A stretch of 64,000 nt of DNA from the NCBI RefSeq assembly GCF_019511525.1, contig NZ_JAEUAT010000024.1, positions 1-64,000 on the forward strand. The letters run 5' to 3'. This document shows, piece after piece, positions 1-8,837 of this stretch. Source of the stretch: Rhizobium cauense. Lineage in GTDB: Bacteria; Pseudomonadota; Alphaproteobacteria; Rhizobiales; Rhizobiaceae. How positions within the stretch are numbered: the first letter of the stretch is position 1; each line of letters opens with the position of its first letter. The notes under the pieces are model-generated. The model was not told where the DNA came from and searched no databases. It was given only the letters and a program-made list of their open reading frames with translations. The position numbers and the translations under genes are program-made.

Positions 1-1384
1 CGCCGAGGTAGGATCCCGTCTGCACCTCGATGAGTTCGAGCATGATCTTGCCGGGGTTGGCGAGGCGATGGATTTCTCCGAGGGGGATGTAGACGGATTC
101 GTTTTCCCTGAGCATCTGCACGTTCTCGCCGATGGTCACCTCGGCAGTGCCCTTGACGACGATCCAGTGCTCGGAGCGGTGGTGGTGCTTCTGCAGCGAC
201 AGTTTCTTGCCTGGGGTGACGAAGATGCGTTTGACCTGGAAGCGGTCACCGTTCAGAACGGACGTGTACCCGCCCCACGGGCGGTAGGAGGTCGGATGCG
301 TCTCGGTCAGCTGCGACGTCGAGGGCGCGGCAGCGAGCATCTTGACGATGTTTCCGACATCCTGGCTGTCCTGCAGTCGGCCGACATAGACAGCATCCTC
401 ACTCGCGATGACGGCGATGTCGTCCATGCCCTGGACGGCGAGGTGCACGCCATGGGTCATGATCAGCGAATTCTTGGTGTTGACGACGGTGGTGTTGGCT
501 GCCGCCACATTGCCGTCGGCATCCCGGTTGCCACTCTTCCAGACGGAATCCCAGCTGCCGAGGTCGGACCATTTGAAGGGCGAGGGAACAACGGCGGCGT
601 TGCTCGTCTTCTCCATGATGGCGTAGTCGATCGAGATGTTCGGGCTTGCGGCAAATGCCGCCTTGTCGAGGCGAATGAAGTCGAGATCCGTCCTGCCGTT
701 CTTTACGGCCTCTTCCGCCGCCTTCATTGCCTCCGGAGCGTATGCGGCCATCTCATCGGCGAAGCGCGAGACGGAGAACATGAACATGCCGGAATTCCAA
801 TAGAATCCGCCGGCAGAAAGCATCTCTTCGGCCTTGGCAAGTGGAGGCTTCTCGATGAAGCGTGCTACCGCCCGAGCGCCGGTAGGCAGCGTATCGCCGC
901 CCTCGATGTAGCCGTATCCGGTTGCCGGCTCGGTGGGCTGAATGCCGAAGGTCACGAGCTTGCCTTCACGGGCCGTGGCGGCGGCGATGCGGACACTGTC
1001 GAAGTAGGTGTCGTCGGCCACAATCTCGTAGTCCGAGCCGAGCACATGCATGATCGTGTCTTCATCGAACCGATCGCGTACGAGCGTCGCTGCCGCTGCA
1101 ACGGCAGCAGCCGTATTGCGGGCGACCGGTTCGAGCAGGATCATCGAGAGTGCAATGTCGACTTCACGCGCCTGCTCGGCGACGAGAAAACGGAATTCTT
1201 CGTTGGTGAGAACGACCGGAGGCTCGTAGAGTTTTGGATCGGAGACGCGCAGCAGCGTTTCCTGAAACAGTGTCTGGTCGCCAATGAAGCGTATGAACTG
1301 CTTGGGTGCCGCGGCTCGCGATAGCGGCCAAAGGCGGGTACCTTTGCCGCCAGCCATGATCACGGGAACGATTTTGTGCGTCAT
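1..1384 (-). CDS. manC: Mannose-1-phosphate guanylyltransferase / mannose-6-phosphate isomerase (3' end cut by window edge)
   Basis: Makes GDP-mannose from mannose-1-phosphate and GTP, and probably also isomerises fructose-6-P and mannose-6-P. The protein starts MTHKIVPVIMAGGKGTRLWP, carrying the nucleotidyltransferase signature GGKGTRLWPLSR; FIEKP and the YWNSGMF segment follow. The C-terminal cupin (type II PMI) domain begins near residue 350 and shows RPWGGY, KKLSLQKHHHRSEHW and a VYIPLGEIHRLANPG stretch. About 461 codons are visible, so only a few residues are missing from a family of roughly 470 residues. It lies 35 bases downstream of manB on the same strand, so the two form an operon supplying GDP-mannose to the polysaccharide genes nearby. 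Confidence 0.93.
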   Translation of the reverse strand, partial: MTHKIVPVIMAGGKGTRLWPLSRAAAPKQFIRFIGDQTLFQETLLRVSDPKLYEPPVVLTNEEFRFLVAEQAREVDIALSMILLEPVARNTAAAVAAAATLVRDRFDEDTIMHVLGSDYEIVADDTYFDSVRIAAATAREGKLVTFGIQPTEPATGYGYIEGGDTLPTGARAVARFIEKPPLAKAEEMLSAGGFYWNSGMFMFSVSRFADEMAAYAPEAMKAAEEAVKNGRTDLDFIRLDKAAFAASPNISIDYAIMEKTSNAAVVPSPFKWSDLGSWDSVWKSGNRDADGNVAAANTTVVNTKNSLIMTHGVHLAVQGMDDIAVIASEDAVYVGRLQDSQDVGNIVKMLAAAPSTSQLTETHPTSYRPWGGYTSVLNGDRFQVKRIFVTPGKKLSLQKHHHRSEHWIVVKGTAEVTIGENVQMLRENESVYIPLGEIHRLANPGKIMLELIEVQTGSYLG

Positions 1385-1419
1385 CTGGAATGTCCTTGGA
1401 TGTCTCTTTGCCTTGTCAA

Positions 1420-2844
1420 TCAATTTGCGTTCGCCCACCAGAGGATGCGCTCCAATCCGGCATGCAGCAACGCCACCGCCGCGGCTTCATCCTCCGCCTC
1501 GACATAGCAACGCATCTCGGGAGCATTGCCGGAAGGGCGCAGATGGATGATGCGTCCGCTCTTCAACCTGACACGAAGTCCGTCGAGATCGCTGATGCTT
1601 GCGACCTCGCCGACCGGCTGCAGAAACGCGGCAAGGTTGGCAGGATCGGCACGCAGATGCGCCATCAGCCGCGCACTGGTTTCGACTGGAAAATTCTCAA
1701 GCCTATCCGCCGCGGCAAACGCCAGATGGTGGGAGGAGGCGATAGCTGAAAGCGGTTGGCGTCTCGATGCCGCAAGAGCGAGCGTCGCCAGGATCGGTAC
1801 GAAGCAATCACGTGTCGGCAGCGCTTGCAGGCGGTGACCGTTGATCTCGAAGTCACTCGCGGTCAATACGCCGCCGTTTGCTTCAAAACCTGCGACGCGG
1901 TTCTCGCCGGCCGCCAGAGCTTCCTGCATGCCCGATATCACAAAGGGAGAGCCTACACGGGTGCGAATGACGCGGAAGCGGCCGGCAGTCTCAATACCCG
2001 AATTCGAGGTGACGGGCGTCACCACCGCCGTGACTCCGAGAAAGCTTGCGGCGATCAGCCCGAGAAGATCACCACGCAGCGGCGCGCCTGTCTCGTCGGC
2101 GACCAGCGGCCGGTCGCCGTCGCCGTCAGCCGAGACGACGGCGTCGAGACCATGCTGGCTCGCCATCTCCCTGAGCTTCAGGATCGTTTCTTCCGATACG
2201 GCTTCAGTATCGACGGGGATGAATGCCTCCGACCGGCCAAAGGTCACGACGGCGGCACCGAAATGCTGCAGGAGATCCACCAGCAGGTCTCGGGCAACCG
2301 TACTGTGCTGGTAGACACCGACCTTTAGCCCTGCCAGCGACCCTGATGGCAGAATGCTGGCGTTCCGTTCGCGGAAAGCAGCCAGACACTCGGCGGACCG
2401 GTCCTGTGGGGTTGTGCTGCGAGGTTCAAAGGCAAAACCGGCGCGATCAAGTTCCGTGGCGGCGGCAGTGATCGCCGCTTCATCTGCCTTGTCGATTTCC
2501 CCATCCGGGCGATAGAACTTTATGCCGTTGCGGTCAGCCGGAATATGCGAACCCGTTACCATAAGGCACGCCGCCTTTTCCCGGAGCCCTGCCAGGGCAA
2601 GCGCAGGGGTCGGCACCGTGCCGCAGTTGCGTACGTTGAATCCGAGAGCCGCCAGTGCGTCGGCGCAATTTGCTGTGATCTCAGGGCTGGAATCCCGAAA
2701 ATCCCGGCCGATCAGGATGGCGTCGCCAGGGCGAGCCATGCCGCTGCCCAGGAGATAGCGTCCAAACGCCGTCGCATAGAGCGCCGAGGCTCGGCCCTTG
2801 AGGTCGACAGACAGGCCACGAAGCCCACTTGTACCGAATTTCAT
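1420..2844 (-). CDS. manB: Phosphomannomutase / phosphohexomutase
   Basis: Alpha-D-phosphohexomutase of 474 residues, expected to convert mannose-6-P to mannose-1-P, the substrate of the adjacent manC. The four family motifs are visible: an active-site serine loop TGSHIP (around Ser99, a variant of the usual TASHNP), the metal loop DGDGDRP, the sugar-binding loop FEANGG, and the phosphate-binding loop RPSGNAPEMR near the C terminus. An upstream in-frame ATG at 2865 is possible, but the ATG at 2844 starts the conserved MKFGTSGLRG sequence and has a G-rich ribosome-binding stretch about ten bases before it. Glucose-specific activity cannot be excluded from sequence; pairing with manC supports mannose. 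Confidence 0.9.
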   Translation of the reverse strand: MKFGTSGLRGLSVDLKGRASALYATAFGRYLLGSGMARPGDAILIGRDFRDSSPEITANCADALAALGFNVRNCGTVPTPALALAGLREKAACLMVTGSHIPADRNGIKFYRPDGEIDKADEAAITAAATELDRAGFAFEPRSTTPQDRSAECLAAFRERNASILPSGSLAGLKVGVYQHSTVARDLLVDLLQHFGAAVVTFGRSEAFIPVDTEAVSEETILKLREMASQHGLDAVVSADGDGDRPLVADETGAPLRGDLLGLIAASFLGVTAVVTPVTSNSGIETAGRFRVIRTRVGSPFVISGMQEALAAGENRVAGFEANGGVLTASDFEINGHRLQALPTRDCFVPILATLALAASRRQPLSAIASSHHLAFAAADRLENFPVETSARLMAHLRADPANLAAFLQPVGEVASISDLDGLRVRLKSGRIIHLRPSGNAPEMRCYVEAEDEAAAVALLHAGLERILWWANAN

Positions 2845-2999
2845 CCTGGATAAGCCCCCCGGCATGCTTGAATTCGTCAGCGATTCGAACGCAATCTACG
2901 CAGCATTCGCAAATTTTGAACCCCGGCGAACGATAAAATGTCCGCCAAATCCCGCTGCGAAGCAAGTTGAAAGCTCGTTCGAGCGGACGAGGACCATTC

Positions 3000-3701
3000 A
3001 TGAATGAACATTCGGTGGCATTGGAGGAGAGCTGGAGGGAAGCTCTCGCCCACGAGTTCTCCAGCCCCTACATGCATCAGCTCAAGGCATTTCTCGTTGC
3101 CCAGAAGCAGGCCGGAAAGCATATATTTCCCAAGGGATCAGAGTACTTTCGTGCTCTTGACCTGACGCCGCTGGCGGAGGTCAAAGTCGTGATCCTGGGG
3201 CAGGACCCCTATCATGGCCTCGGTCAGGCACATGGGCTCTGTTTCAGCGTTCGGCCGGGCGTGCGAATTCCGCCGTCGCTCGTCAACATCTACAAAGAGA
3301 TGCAAACCGATCTGGGGATACCGCCTGCTCGCCACGGATTTTTGGAGCATTGGGCGCGGCAGGGCGTTCTGTTGTTGAACAGCGTGCTGACGGTCGAGGA
3401 GGCGCAAGCTGCATCGCATCAGGGCAAGGGCTGGGAGCGCTTTACCGATGCAGTCATTCGCAAGGTCAACGATGAATGCGATGCAGTGGTTTTCATATTG
3501 TGGGGCTCTTATGCCCAGCGAAAGGCAGCCTTCGTCGACACCTCGCGTCACCTGGTGTTGAAAGCTCCGCACCCGTCGCCCCTGTCCGCCCATAACGGGT
3601 TCTTCGGTTGTGGTCATTTCTCCAAGGCCAATACTTTCTTGCAGGCCCACGGCCGGGCGCCGATCGACTGGCAGCTACCCGCAGGCCCACATAACAACTA
3701 A
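3000..3701 (+). CDS. ung: Uracil-DNA glycosylase, family 1
   Basis: Removes uracil from DNA as the first step of base-excision repair. The 233-residue protein has both catalytic motifs of family 1 enzymes: GQDPYHGLGQAHGL (general-base Asp69) and HPSPLSA (His191), plus the LLNSVLTV strand. The start at 3000 is chosen because GAGG lies about ten bases upstream and the frame upstream of it does not resemble the family. It is divergent from manB across about 155 bases and is a single-gene unit. Length matches typical bacterial Ung (about 220-240 residues). Confidence 0.96.
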   Translation: MNEHSVALEESWREALAHEFSSPYMHQLKAFLVAQKQAGKHIFPKGSEYFRALDLTPLAEVKVVILGQDPYHGLGQAHGLCFSVRPGVRIPPSLVNIYKEMQTDLGIPPARHGFLEHWARQGVLLLNSVLTVEEAQAASHQGKGWERFTDAVIRKVNDECDAVVFILWGSYAQRKAAFVDTSRHLVLKAPHPSPLSAHNGFFGCGHFSKANTFLQAHGRAPIDWQLPAGPHNN

Positions 3702-3708
3702 CTCCATC

Positions 3709-3734
3709 ATGAACGACTTTGCTCTGTCGTTCAT
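3709..3734. promoter_or_regulatory. 9-bp inverted repeat between ung and the dioxygenase gene
   Basis: Perfect arms ATGAACGAC and GTCGTTCAT separated by eight bases, lying between ung and the MhqO-like gene. There is no T-run after the second arm (it is followed by TAAAAGGAG), so it looks less like an intrinsic terminator than like a dimeric-regulator operator, for example of MarR or TetR type. Which of the two it is cannot be decided from sequence. Confidence 0.4.
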
Positions 3735-3841
3735 TAAAAGGAGACAATGCGTTCCGGTCGGTGGGGCTATTCCGATCGGTACTTAGGGATCATCTATACC
3801 CCATCCGAAGCCCGCCACGCGGGCAAGAAAGGGGTCTCAAA

Positions 3842-4774
3842 ATGCTCGATCAAATCAAGGGCCTGCACCACGTCACGTCGATGGCGGAGGACGCCCGAAC
3901 CAACAACCAGTTCTTCACCAACGTGCTGGGCCTGCGTCGCGTCAAGAAGACTGTCAACTTCGACGCGCCTGACGTCTATCACCTTTATTATGGCGATGAG
4001 ACCGGTGCGCCCGGCACGATCATGACCTACTTCCCGTTCCCGAAGATGGCGCAGGGGCGCCCCGGAACCGGTGAGGTCGGAACCACGGTTTTTTCCGTGC
4101 CGCAAGGTTCGATCGGCTTCTGGAGCGATCGGCTTAGCAAGCTGAACGTCACCGGCTTGAAGACCGAGGAGACGTTCGGCGAGAAGCGTTTGAACTTTGG
4201 CGGTCCGGACGGCGACGGCTTTGCTCTTGTGGAAGTCAGGGATGACCAACGCCTGCCGTGGACCCACGGCGGTATCAGCGAGGATCACGCAATCCGCGGC
4301 TTCCACTCGGTTGCCATGCGGCTGCGCGATGACGGTGCAACATCCGAATTGCTCAAGTTCATGGGCTATGAAGTGCAGGAAGAGCGAGACGGCGTAAAGC
4401 GCCTGACCATTCCGGGCGGAAATGGCGCGCATCTGGTCGATCTCGAAACGATGCCGAACCTCTCGCGTGCTCTGCCGGGTGCTGGTTCCGTCCACCATGT
4501 TGCCTTTGCGGTCGAGAACCGTGAGAAGCAACTGGAAGTGCGCAAGGCACTGATGGATACCGGTTATCAGGTAACACCAGTGATCGATCGCGATTACTTC
4601 TGGGCGATCTACTTCCGGACGCCGGGCGGCATTCTTTTCGAGATCGCGACCAACGAACCTGGCTTCAATCGGGATGAGGATACGGCGCACCTTGGTGAAG
4701 CACTGAAGCTGCCGCAACAGCATCAGCACCTGCGCTCCCTCATCGAACAGCACTTGCAACCGCTTGAAGCCTAA
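3842..4774 (+). CDS. Ring-cleaving dioxygenase, VOC (glyoxalase/extradiol) family, MhqO-like
   Basis: A 310-residue protein with two vicinal-oxygen-chelate modules. The first begins at residue 7 (GLHHVTSMAED, metal His), the second contains FHSVAMRL and SVHHVAFAV, and the C-terminal metal Glu lies in GGILFEIATNEPGF. Such proteins cleave hydroquinone or catechol-type rings and respond to quinone stress (Bacillus MhqO/MhqA family); the actual substrate here is unknown. The start at 3842 has AAAGGGG upstream; a longer open frame exists 5' but is not family-like. It is followed after 11 bases by an alpha/beta hydrolase, the same pairing as MhqO with MhqD. Confidence 0.82.
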   Translation: MLDQIKGLHHVTSMAEDARTNNQFFTNVLGLRRVKKTVNFDAPDVYHLYYGDETGAPGTIMTYFPFPKMAQGRPGTGEVGTTVFSVPQGSIGFWSDRLSKLNVTGLKTEETFGEKRLNFGGPDGDGFALVEVRDDQRLPWTHGGISEDHAIRGFHSVAMRLRDDGATSELLKFMGYEVQEERDGVKRLTIPGGNGAHLVDLETMPNLSRALPGAGSVHHVAFAVENREKQLEVRKALMDTGYQVTPVIDRDYFWAIYFRTPGGILFEIATNEPGFNRDEDTAHLGEALKLPQQHQHLRSLIEQHLQPLEA

Positions 4775-4785
4775 GGGGAAGAAAG

Positions 4786-5394
4786 ATGAATGATAACAGC
4801 TATGTGCACCGGCTGCATGCCGGTGCACCCGGAAAGCCCATTCTGTTTGTATTCCATGGCACGGGGGGCGATGAAAACCAGTTCTTCGATTTCGGCCGCC
4901 GCCTGTTGCCGGATGCGACGATCGTTTCGCCCCGCGGCGACGTTTCCGAGTTCGGCGCGGCACGGTTCTTCAAGCGCACCGGCGAGGGCGTCTACGACAT
5001 GGACGATCTTGCTCGGGCGACCGACAAGATGACTGCCTTCGTGACAACGCTGGCCAAGGAACATGGGTCAACCGATGTCCTTGGGCTCGGGTTCTCGAAC
5101 GGGGCCAACATTCTTGCCAACCTATTGATCGAGAAGGGCTTGTTTGATGCTTCGGCGCTCATGCATCCGCTGATCCCCTTTAAGCCGAAGGCAAATGTCG
5201 GGCTGGAGGGGCGCAAGATCCTGATTACTGCGGGCGAGCGCGACCCGATCGGCCCCGCGCCGGTGACGCGAGCTCTGGCGGACTATTTCGAAGCGCAGAA
5301 GGCTTCTGTCACGACGGAATGGCATGCCGGCGGGCATGACATACGCCAGAACGAAATCGATGCCATCCACCGGCTGTTCGACGCGTATCGGTAA
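4786..5394 (+). CDS. Alpha/beta hydrolase (phospholipase/carboxylesterase family), MhqD-like
   Basis: A 202-residue small serine esterase. The nucleophile elbow GFSNGA places the catalytic Ser at 104, with the acid Asp153 (GERDPIG) and His184 (AGGHDI); the oxyanion segment is FHGTGGDE near residue 24. It sits 11 bases behind the ring-cleaving dioxygenase with AAGGGGAAGAAAG as ribosome-binding site, so the two are cotranscribed. Known relatives (MhqD/YodD type) act with the dioxygenase in quinone or aromatic detoxification, probably hydrolysing the ring-fission product; that role is inferred from the pairing. No signal peptide, so cytoplasmic. Confidence 0.82.
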   Translation: MNDNSYVHRLHAGAPGKPILFVFHGTGGDENQFFDFGRRLLPDATIVSPRGDVSEFGAARFFKRTGEGVYDMDDLARATDKMTAFVTTLAKEHGSTDVLGLGFSNGANILANLLIEKGLFDASALMHPLIPFKPKANVGLEGRKILITAGERDPIGPAPVTRALADYFEAQKASVTTEWHAGGHDIRQNEIDAIHRLFDAYR

Positions 5395-5403
5395 GAAGCT
5401 CTC

Positions 5404-5433
5404 GGGCCGGATGACTTACAGGTTATCCGGCCC
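5404..5433 (+). terminator. Stem-loop downstream of the dioxygenase/hydrolase pair
   Basis: GGGCCGGATGAC pairs with GTTATCCGGCCC (12 pairs including one G-U) around the loop TTACAG, ten bases after the hydrolase stop codon. The run of T is weak, so termination may be incomplete, but the position fits an operon end. Confidence 0.6.
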
Positions 5434-5567
5434 TATTCGAATGCGGAGGGTGTTAATCCAATAGGCTTATCTATAGTTGTGAATGGTCTTTAATGTGGTA
5501 ATTGTCTGGAACGATAAACCAGAGCGAGTATCCGGCTGTAACTAGCTAGTTGAAGGTTTGCATCCGC

Positions 5568-7406
5568 ATGAACGATGTCGCAAATCTTCGAACGTTTGTC
5601 GGGCTTGTCCGGCGTCAGGCACGGACAATAGCATTGATCGGACTGCCGATCTTTCTGCTGAGTGTCGTCGTCCTATTCTCCCTCACACCGCGATACACGG
5701 CTCAGTCACTTGTCCTTGTCGATACCAGCTCGAAGAACCTGCTCGACCCCGATGCTGCTACCGCAAGCGGACTGACTGACAATTCCCGGGTGGAAGGCGA
5801 AGGTCGCATTATCCAATCCGATGCGGTACTGCTTGACGCGGTAAGGGACGGCAACCTGCTCTCCGATCCGGAATTCGCGCCCAACCTGTTCAAGGAGCGG
5901 CTGTTAGCCGTGCTGGGGCTAGGAAAGAGCCTGCCGCTCGAAGGGGACATGGCGCTCGGGGCGGTTCTCTCCTCCTTCAAGGATGCCGTTCGGGTTCGCC
6001 GCGAAGGCTTGACCTACCTCATAAGTGTTGGCGTGACGTCGGAGGATGCGGAGAAGGCAGCGCGCCTCGCAAATCTCGTCACGACGGTCTACATCAGGAA
6101 ACAGGTTGAGGCCAAAGTCGCGAATACAGTCGCAGCCGGCAAGATCCTCGAGCAACAGCTGGCGGCAGCTAGAGACCTGCTTTCGCAGAACGAGCGGAAC
6201 CTTGATCTTTTCACGACGTCGCACAGCGACCTGCAGGCGGCCGGATCGCTGCCCAGGCTGCGGCTTGCCGATGCGGAGTTCGGCAAGAGCACTTCCGATG
6301 CGCATGGACTAGACTTCGGACGCAACATTCCCTCGGAAATCCTAACTCAATTCTATGCTTTGCAGCAGTCGGTGCAGGTCGCAAGGGCCCAGTACCAGAA
6401 TCTGTTAACCCGACTACAGGACTTCGAAGCGCAGGCAAGCCTGCAGATCGCCGACAGCCGCGTTGTCTCCGCTGCACTCGTTCCGATAGAGCCATCCTAT
6501 CCGAGGAAGGGTCTGGTGCTTGCGGTCATGGCGATCTTTGCACTTGGCATGGGCATTGGCGGCGCGCTGCTCCGGGAATTCTTCGTGGGTGGCTTCACAA
6601 GCGAGGATCAGGTGAGTTCGGTCCTGAACATTCCGCTTGCGTCGGTCACACCGGATCAGGCTGGCAGCGAGCTTGAGAAGCCGCATGGGCGGGGTCTTTC
6701 GGACACGATTATTTCGGTTCCGCTCTCCGTCTTTTCCGAGTCGATACGGCGCATCCGCGTGGTGCTGGACCAGACATTGCTGCGAAATGCCGGTTTCCTT
6801 GAACGAGAGGCCGAAAACGGAGTCGTGGTGCTAGTTGCTTCGGCTCTCTCGGGCGAGGGGAAGTCGACGCTGGCGACATCCTTGGCGCGCACCTATGCGT
6901 TGGCTGGAAAGCGAACCCTGTTGATCGACTGCAACCTTCGCAACCCCAGCATTCACCGACACATCGACCGCGAACCCACATCGGCATTCGTCAATCTTCT
7001 GCGCGGCGAGCCTGATCCAGGCCTCGCGAACATGGTCGTGACCGATGACGCCACCAACCTCTCCGTGATCCTCGGTGCGCGCCCTGCGGAATTCCCGACC
7101 GATGATCTTCTCATGGGGCCGAGGGTCCGAAAGCTGCTGGAACGGTCGCGCCAGCACTTCGACTACATTGTCGTAGATACGCCGCCTGTCGAAGCGGCCG
7201 TCGACGCATTCTACCTCGCCCGTCTTTGCGATGCAGTTCTCTTTGTCGTGCACTGGGCGAGCACGCCTCAGAACGCGGCACGAAAGGCTGTCGCGGCTTT
7301 CCGGAGCCATGCAGGAGATACGAGACCGATCATTGCGGTGCTGAACAGACAGGATCAGCGCAGGTGGTTCGCCTTCGGAAGTCGGTCTGCGCTTTCGGCT
7401 GCCTAG
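5568..7406 (+). CDS. Polysaccharide co-polymerase with BY-kinase-like domain (Wzz/Wzc/ExoP type)
   Basis: Controls polymer length and export in Wzy-dependent polysaccharide synthesis. The 612-residue protein has a Wzz N-terminal domain with a first membrane helix at about 20-40, a periplasmic region, and a second helix at about 313-336 after the PSYPRKG motif. A cytoplasmic ATPase domain follows, with Walker A ALSGEGKST (Lys432) and Walker B YIVVDTPP (Asp537). Walker A' reads LLIDCNLR, with Asn456 where the second Asp is usual, and there is no tyrosine cluster at the C terminus, so autokinase activity may be lost. The start at 5568 has GAAGG eleven bases upstream. It opens the exopolysaccharide operon. 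Confidence 0.88.
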   Translation: MNDVANLRTFVGLVRRQARTIALIGLPIFLLSVVVLFSLTPRYTAQSLVLVDTSSKNLLDPDAATASGLTDNSRVEGEGRIIQSDAVLLDAVRDGNLLSDPEFAPNLFKERLLAVLGLGKSLPLEGDMALGAVLSSFKDAVRVRREGLTYLISVGVTSEDAEKAARLANLVTTVYIRKQVEAKVANTVAAGKILEQQLAAARDLLSQNERNLDLFTTSHSDLQAAGSLPRLRLADAEFGKSTSDAHGLDFGRNIPSEILTQFYALQQSVQVARAQYQNLLTRLQDFEAQASLQIADSRVVSAALVPIEPSYPRKGLVLAVMAIFALGMGIGGALLREFFVGGFTSEDQVSSVLNIPLASVTPDQAGSELEKPHGRGLSDTIISVPLSVFSESIRRIRVVLDQTLLRNAGFLEREAENGVVVLVASALSGEGKSTLATSLARTYALAGKRTLLIDCNLRNPSIHRHIDREPTSAFVNLLRGEPDPGLANMVVTDDATNLSVILGARPAEFPTDDLLMGPRVRKLLERSRQHFDYIVVDTPPVEAAVDAFYLARLCDAVLFVVHWASTPQNAARKAVAAFRSHAGDTRPIIAVLNRQDQRRWFAFGSRSALSAA

Positions 7407-7618
7407 GGTGAGGCGCTGCGGAGCCCAGATTCAATCCCGCTGGGAGCGGAGGGGCTACTTCAAATAGAGTGCCTTGACAAATGACACGTTTTTGTAAAGG
7501 TTTAGTCAATTCATAAATACAACCGATGATCTACTCTTGGCTGTGGCGGGATTTCTCGCTGCTGTGGCCGGAAGTGTATTTGCAGTATCCGTATTCTTCA
7601 TCCATCTGAGAAAATGAT
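7407..7618 (+). other. Intergenic stretch before the glycosyltransferase, with a possible tiny membrane ORF
   Basis: About 210 bases without a clear gene. The part from 7499 to 7617 is open in one frame and encodes a strongly hydrophobic tail (LAVAGFLAAVAGSVFAVS then FFIHLRK) ending at a TGA one base before the next gene's ATG. Only a TTG (7537) could start it, and I see no convincing ribosome-binding site. It may be a very small membrane peptide or simple chance. Confidence 0.25.
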
Positions 7619-8821
7619 ATGGCTGGTGGGCGGCGCATACTTGTTCACGATTACTCGGGTCACCCGTTTCAGGTTCAGCTTTCGCGCTGCCTCGCAGCAC
7701 GTGGCAATCGGGTTCGCCACATTCATTCCGAGAGCTTCCAGACACCGAAGGGAGACCTCAAGAAGCGCTGTGACGATCCACTCGGCTTGGAGATTGCAGG
7801 CGTTTTCCTGGATGACGTTTTCCGGAAGGACAGCTTTTTCAAACGTAGAGCCCAGGAAGTTGAAATCGGTCGATTGGTTGCTGCCCAGGTCCGGCGATTT
7901 CGACCTGAGATCGTGCTTTCCTCCAACGCTCCGCTGGATACGCAGGCGGTGATCTACAAAGCGACACGGGCGATCGGGGCGAAATTCGTCTTCTGGCTCC
8001 AAGATATCTATAGCGAAGCCATTGGCCGCATCCTCCCGCGCAAACTTCCGCTGATTGGCAGCCTTGTTGCCAAGCGCTATCACAAGCTCGAATATGAGCT
8101 CCTGCGGAGGAGCGATCATATCGTTGCTATCACCGACGACTTCCTTCCTATTCTCGAGGGCAACGGCCTCTCACGTCGGCGCGTTTCGGTCATCGAAAAT
8201 TGGGCGCCGCTCGACGAGCTGAGCCATGCAGGAACGAGACACACGGAGGCGAAGGGGCGGCCAATCCGCGCCGTCTATGCCGGAACACTGGGCTACAAGC
8301 ACAACCCCGACATTCTTCTGTCTGCGGCGAAGGCTCTTCCGGTGGAGATCGAGGTATTCTCGGAGGGGCGCGTTGCCGGGGAGCTTCTGCAGCGCGCGAT
8401 AACCGAAGGCATAACAAATCTGCACGTCCGGCCATGGGTGCCATTCTCGGAACTGCCAGCCGTTTTGGCGGAGGCAGACATCCTGATCGCCATGATCGAA
8501 GGAGATGCAGGCATCTTCTCGGTTCCGTCGAAAGTGCTGACTTATCTTTGCTTCGCGAGACCCGTGCTTGCGGCGATTCCGAAGGGGAATCTCGCGCGGC
8601 GGATTCTGGAGCGGGAGCAGGCTGGTCTGGTTTCGGACCCGCGGGACCATGCGAGTTTTGTGACCAATTTTCAACGACTCGTCGAGAGCGCAGAGCTGCG
8701 CAGGACGCTGGGCGTCAACGGTCGCGCCTATGCCGATAGAACTTTTGATATCGACCGGATTGCGGATCGCTTCGAGGAAATTTTTCGGAATCTAACTTTG
8801 ACGGAGTTGCAGGCCATTTAG
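7619..8821 (+). CDS. Glycosyltransferase family 4, WcaI-like
   Basis: A 400-residue GT-B glycosyltransferase. The N-terminal half starts ILVHDYSGHPFQVQLSRCLA. The C-terminal half holds the nucleotide-sugar site: RAVYAGTLGYKHNPDILLSA, FSEGRVAGELL, and VPSKVLTYLCFARPVLA, in which the E-x7-E motif is replaced by a serine/lysine version common in WcaI and WbuB-like enzymes. It is the only glycosyltransferase in this block, so other sugars must be added by enzymes encoded elsewhere or beyond the left edge. Donor and acceptor sugars are not deducible. It lies in the operon between the co-polymerase and the epimerase genes. Confidence 0.85.
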   Translation: MAGGRRILVHDYSGHPFQVQLSRCLAARGNRVRHIHSESFQTPKGDLKKRCDDPLGLEIAGVFLDDVFRKDSFFKRRAQEVEIGRLVAAQVRRFRPEIVLSSNAPLDTQAVIYKATRAIGAKFVFWLQDIYSEAIGRILPRKLPLIGSLVAKRYHKLEYELLRRSDHIVAITDDFLPILEGNGLSRRRVSVIENWAPLDELSHAGTRHTEAKGRPIRAVYAGTLGYKHNPDILLSAAKALPVEIEVFSEGRVAGELLQRAITEGITNLHVRPWVPFSELPAVLAEADILIAMIEGDAGIFSVPSKVLTYLCFARPVLAAIPKGNLARRILEREQAGLVSDPRDHASFVTNFQRLVESAELRRTLGVNGRAYADRTFDIDRIADRFEEIFRNLTLTELQAI

Positions 8822-8837
8822 CGCTGGGGGGCGTGAC

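Noticed and set aside
3794..4963. Long open frame opposite the dioxygenase gene (minus strand)
   Set aside because: A consequence of third-position GC bias. The plus strand encodes a clear VOC dioxygenase and hydrolase here.
7474..7502. TTGACA hexamer suggesting a promoter before the glycosyltransferase
   Set aside because: No acceptable -10 element at 16-18 bases; only the -35-like hexamer is present.
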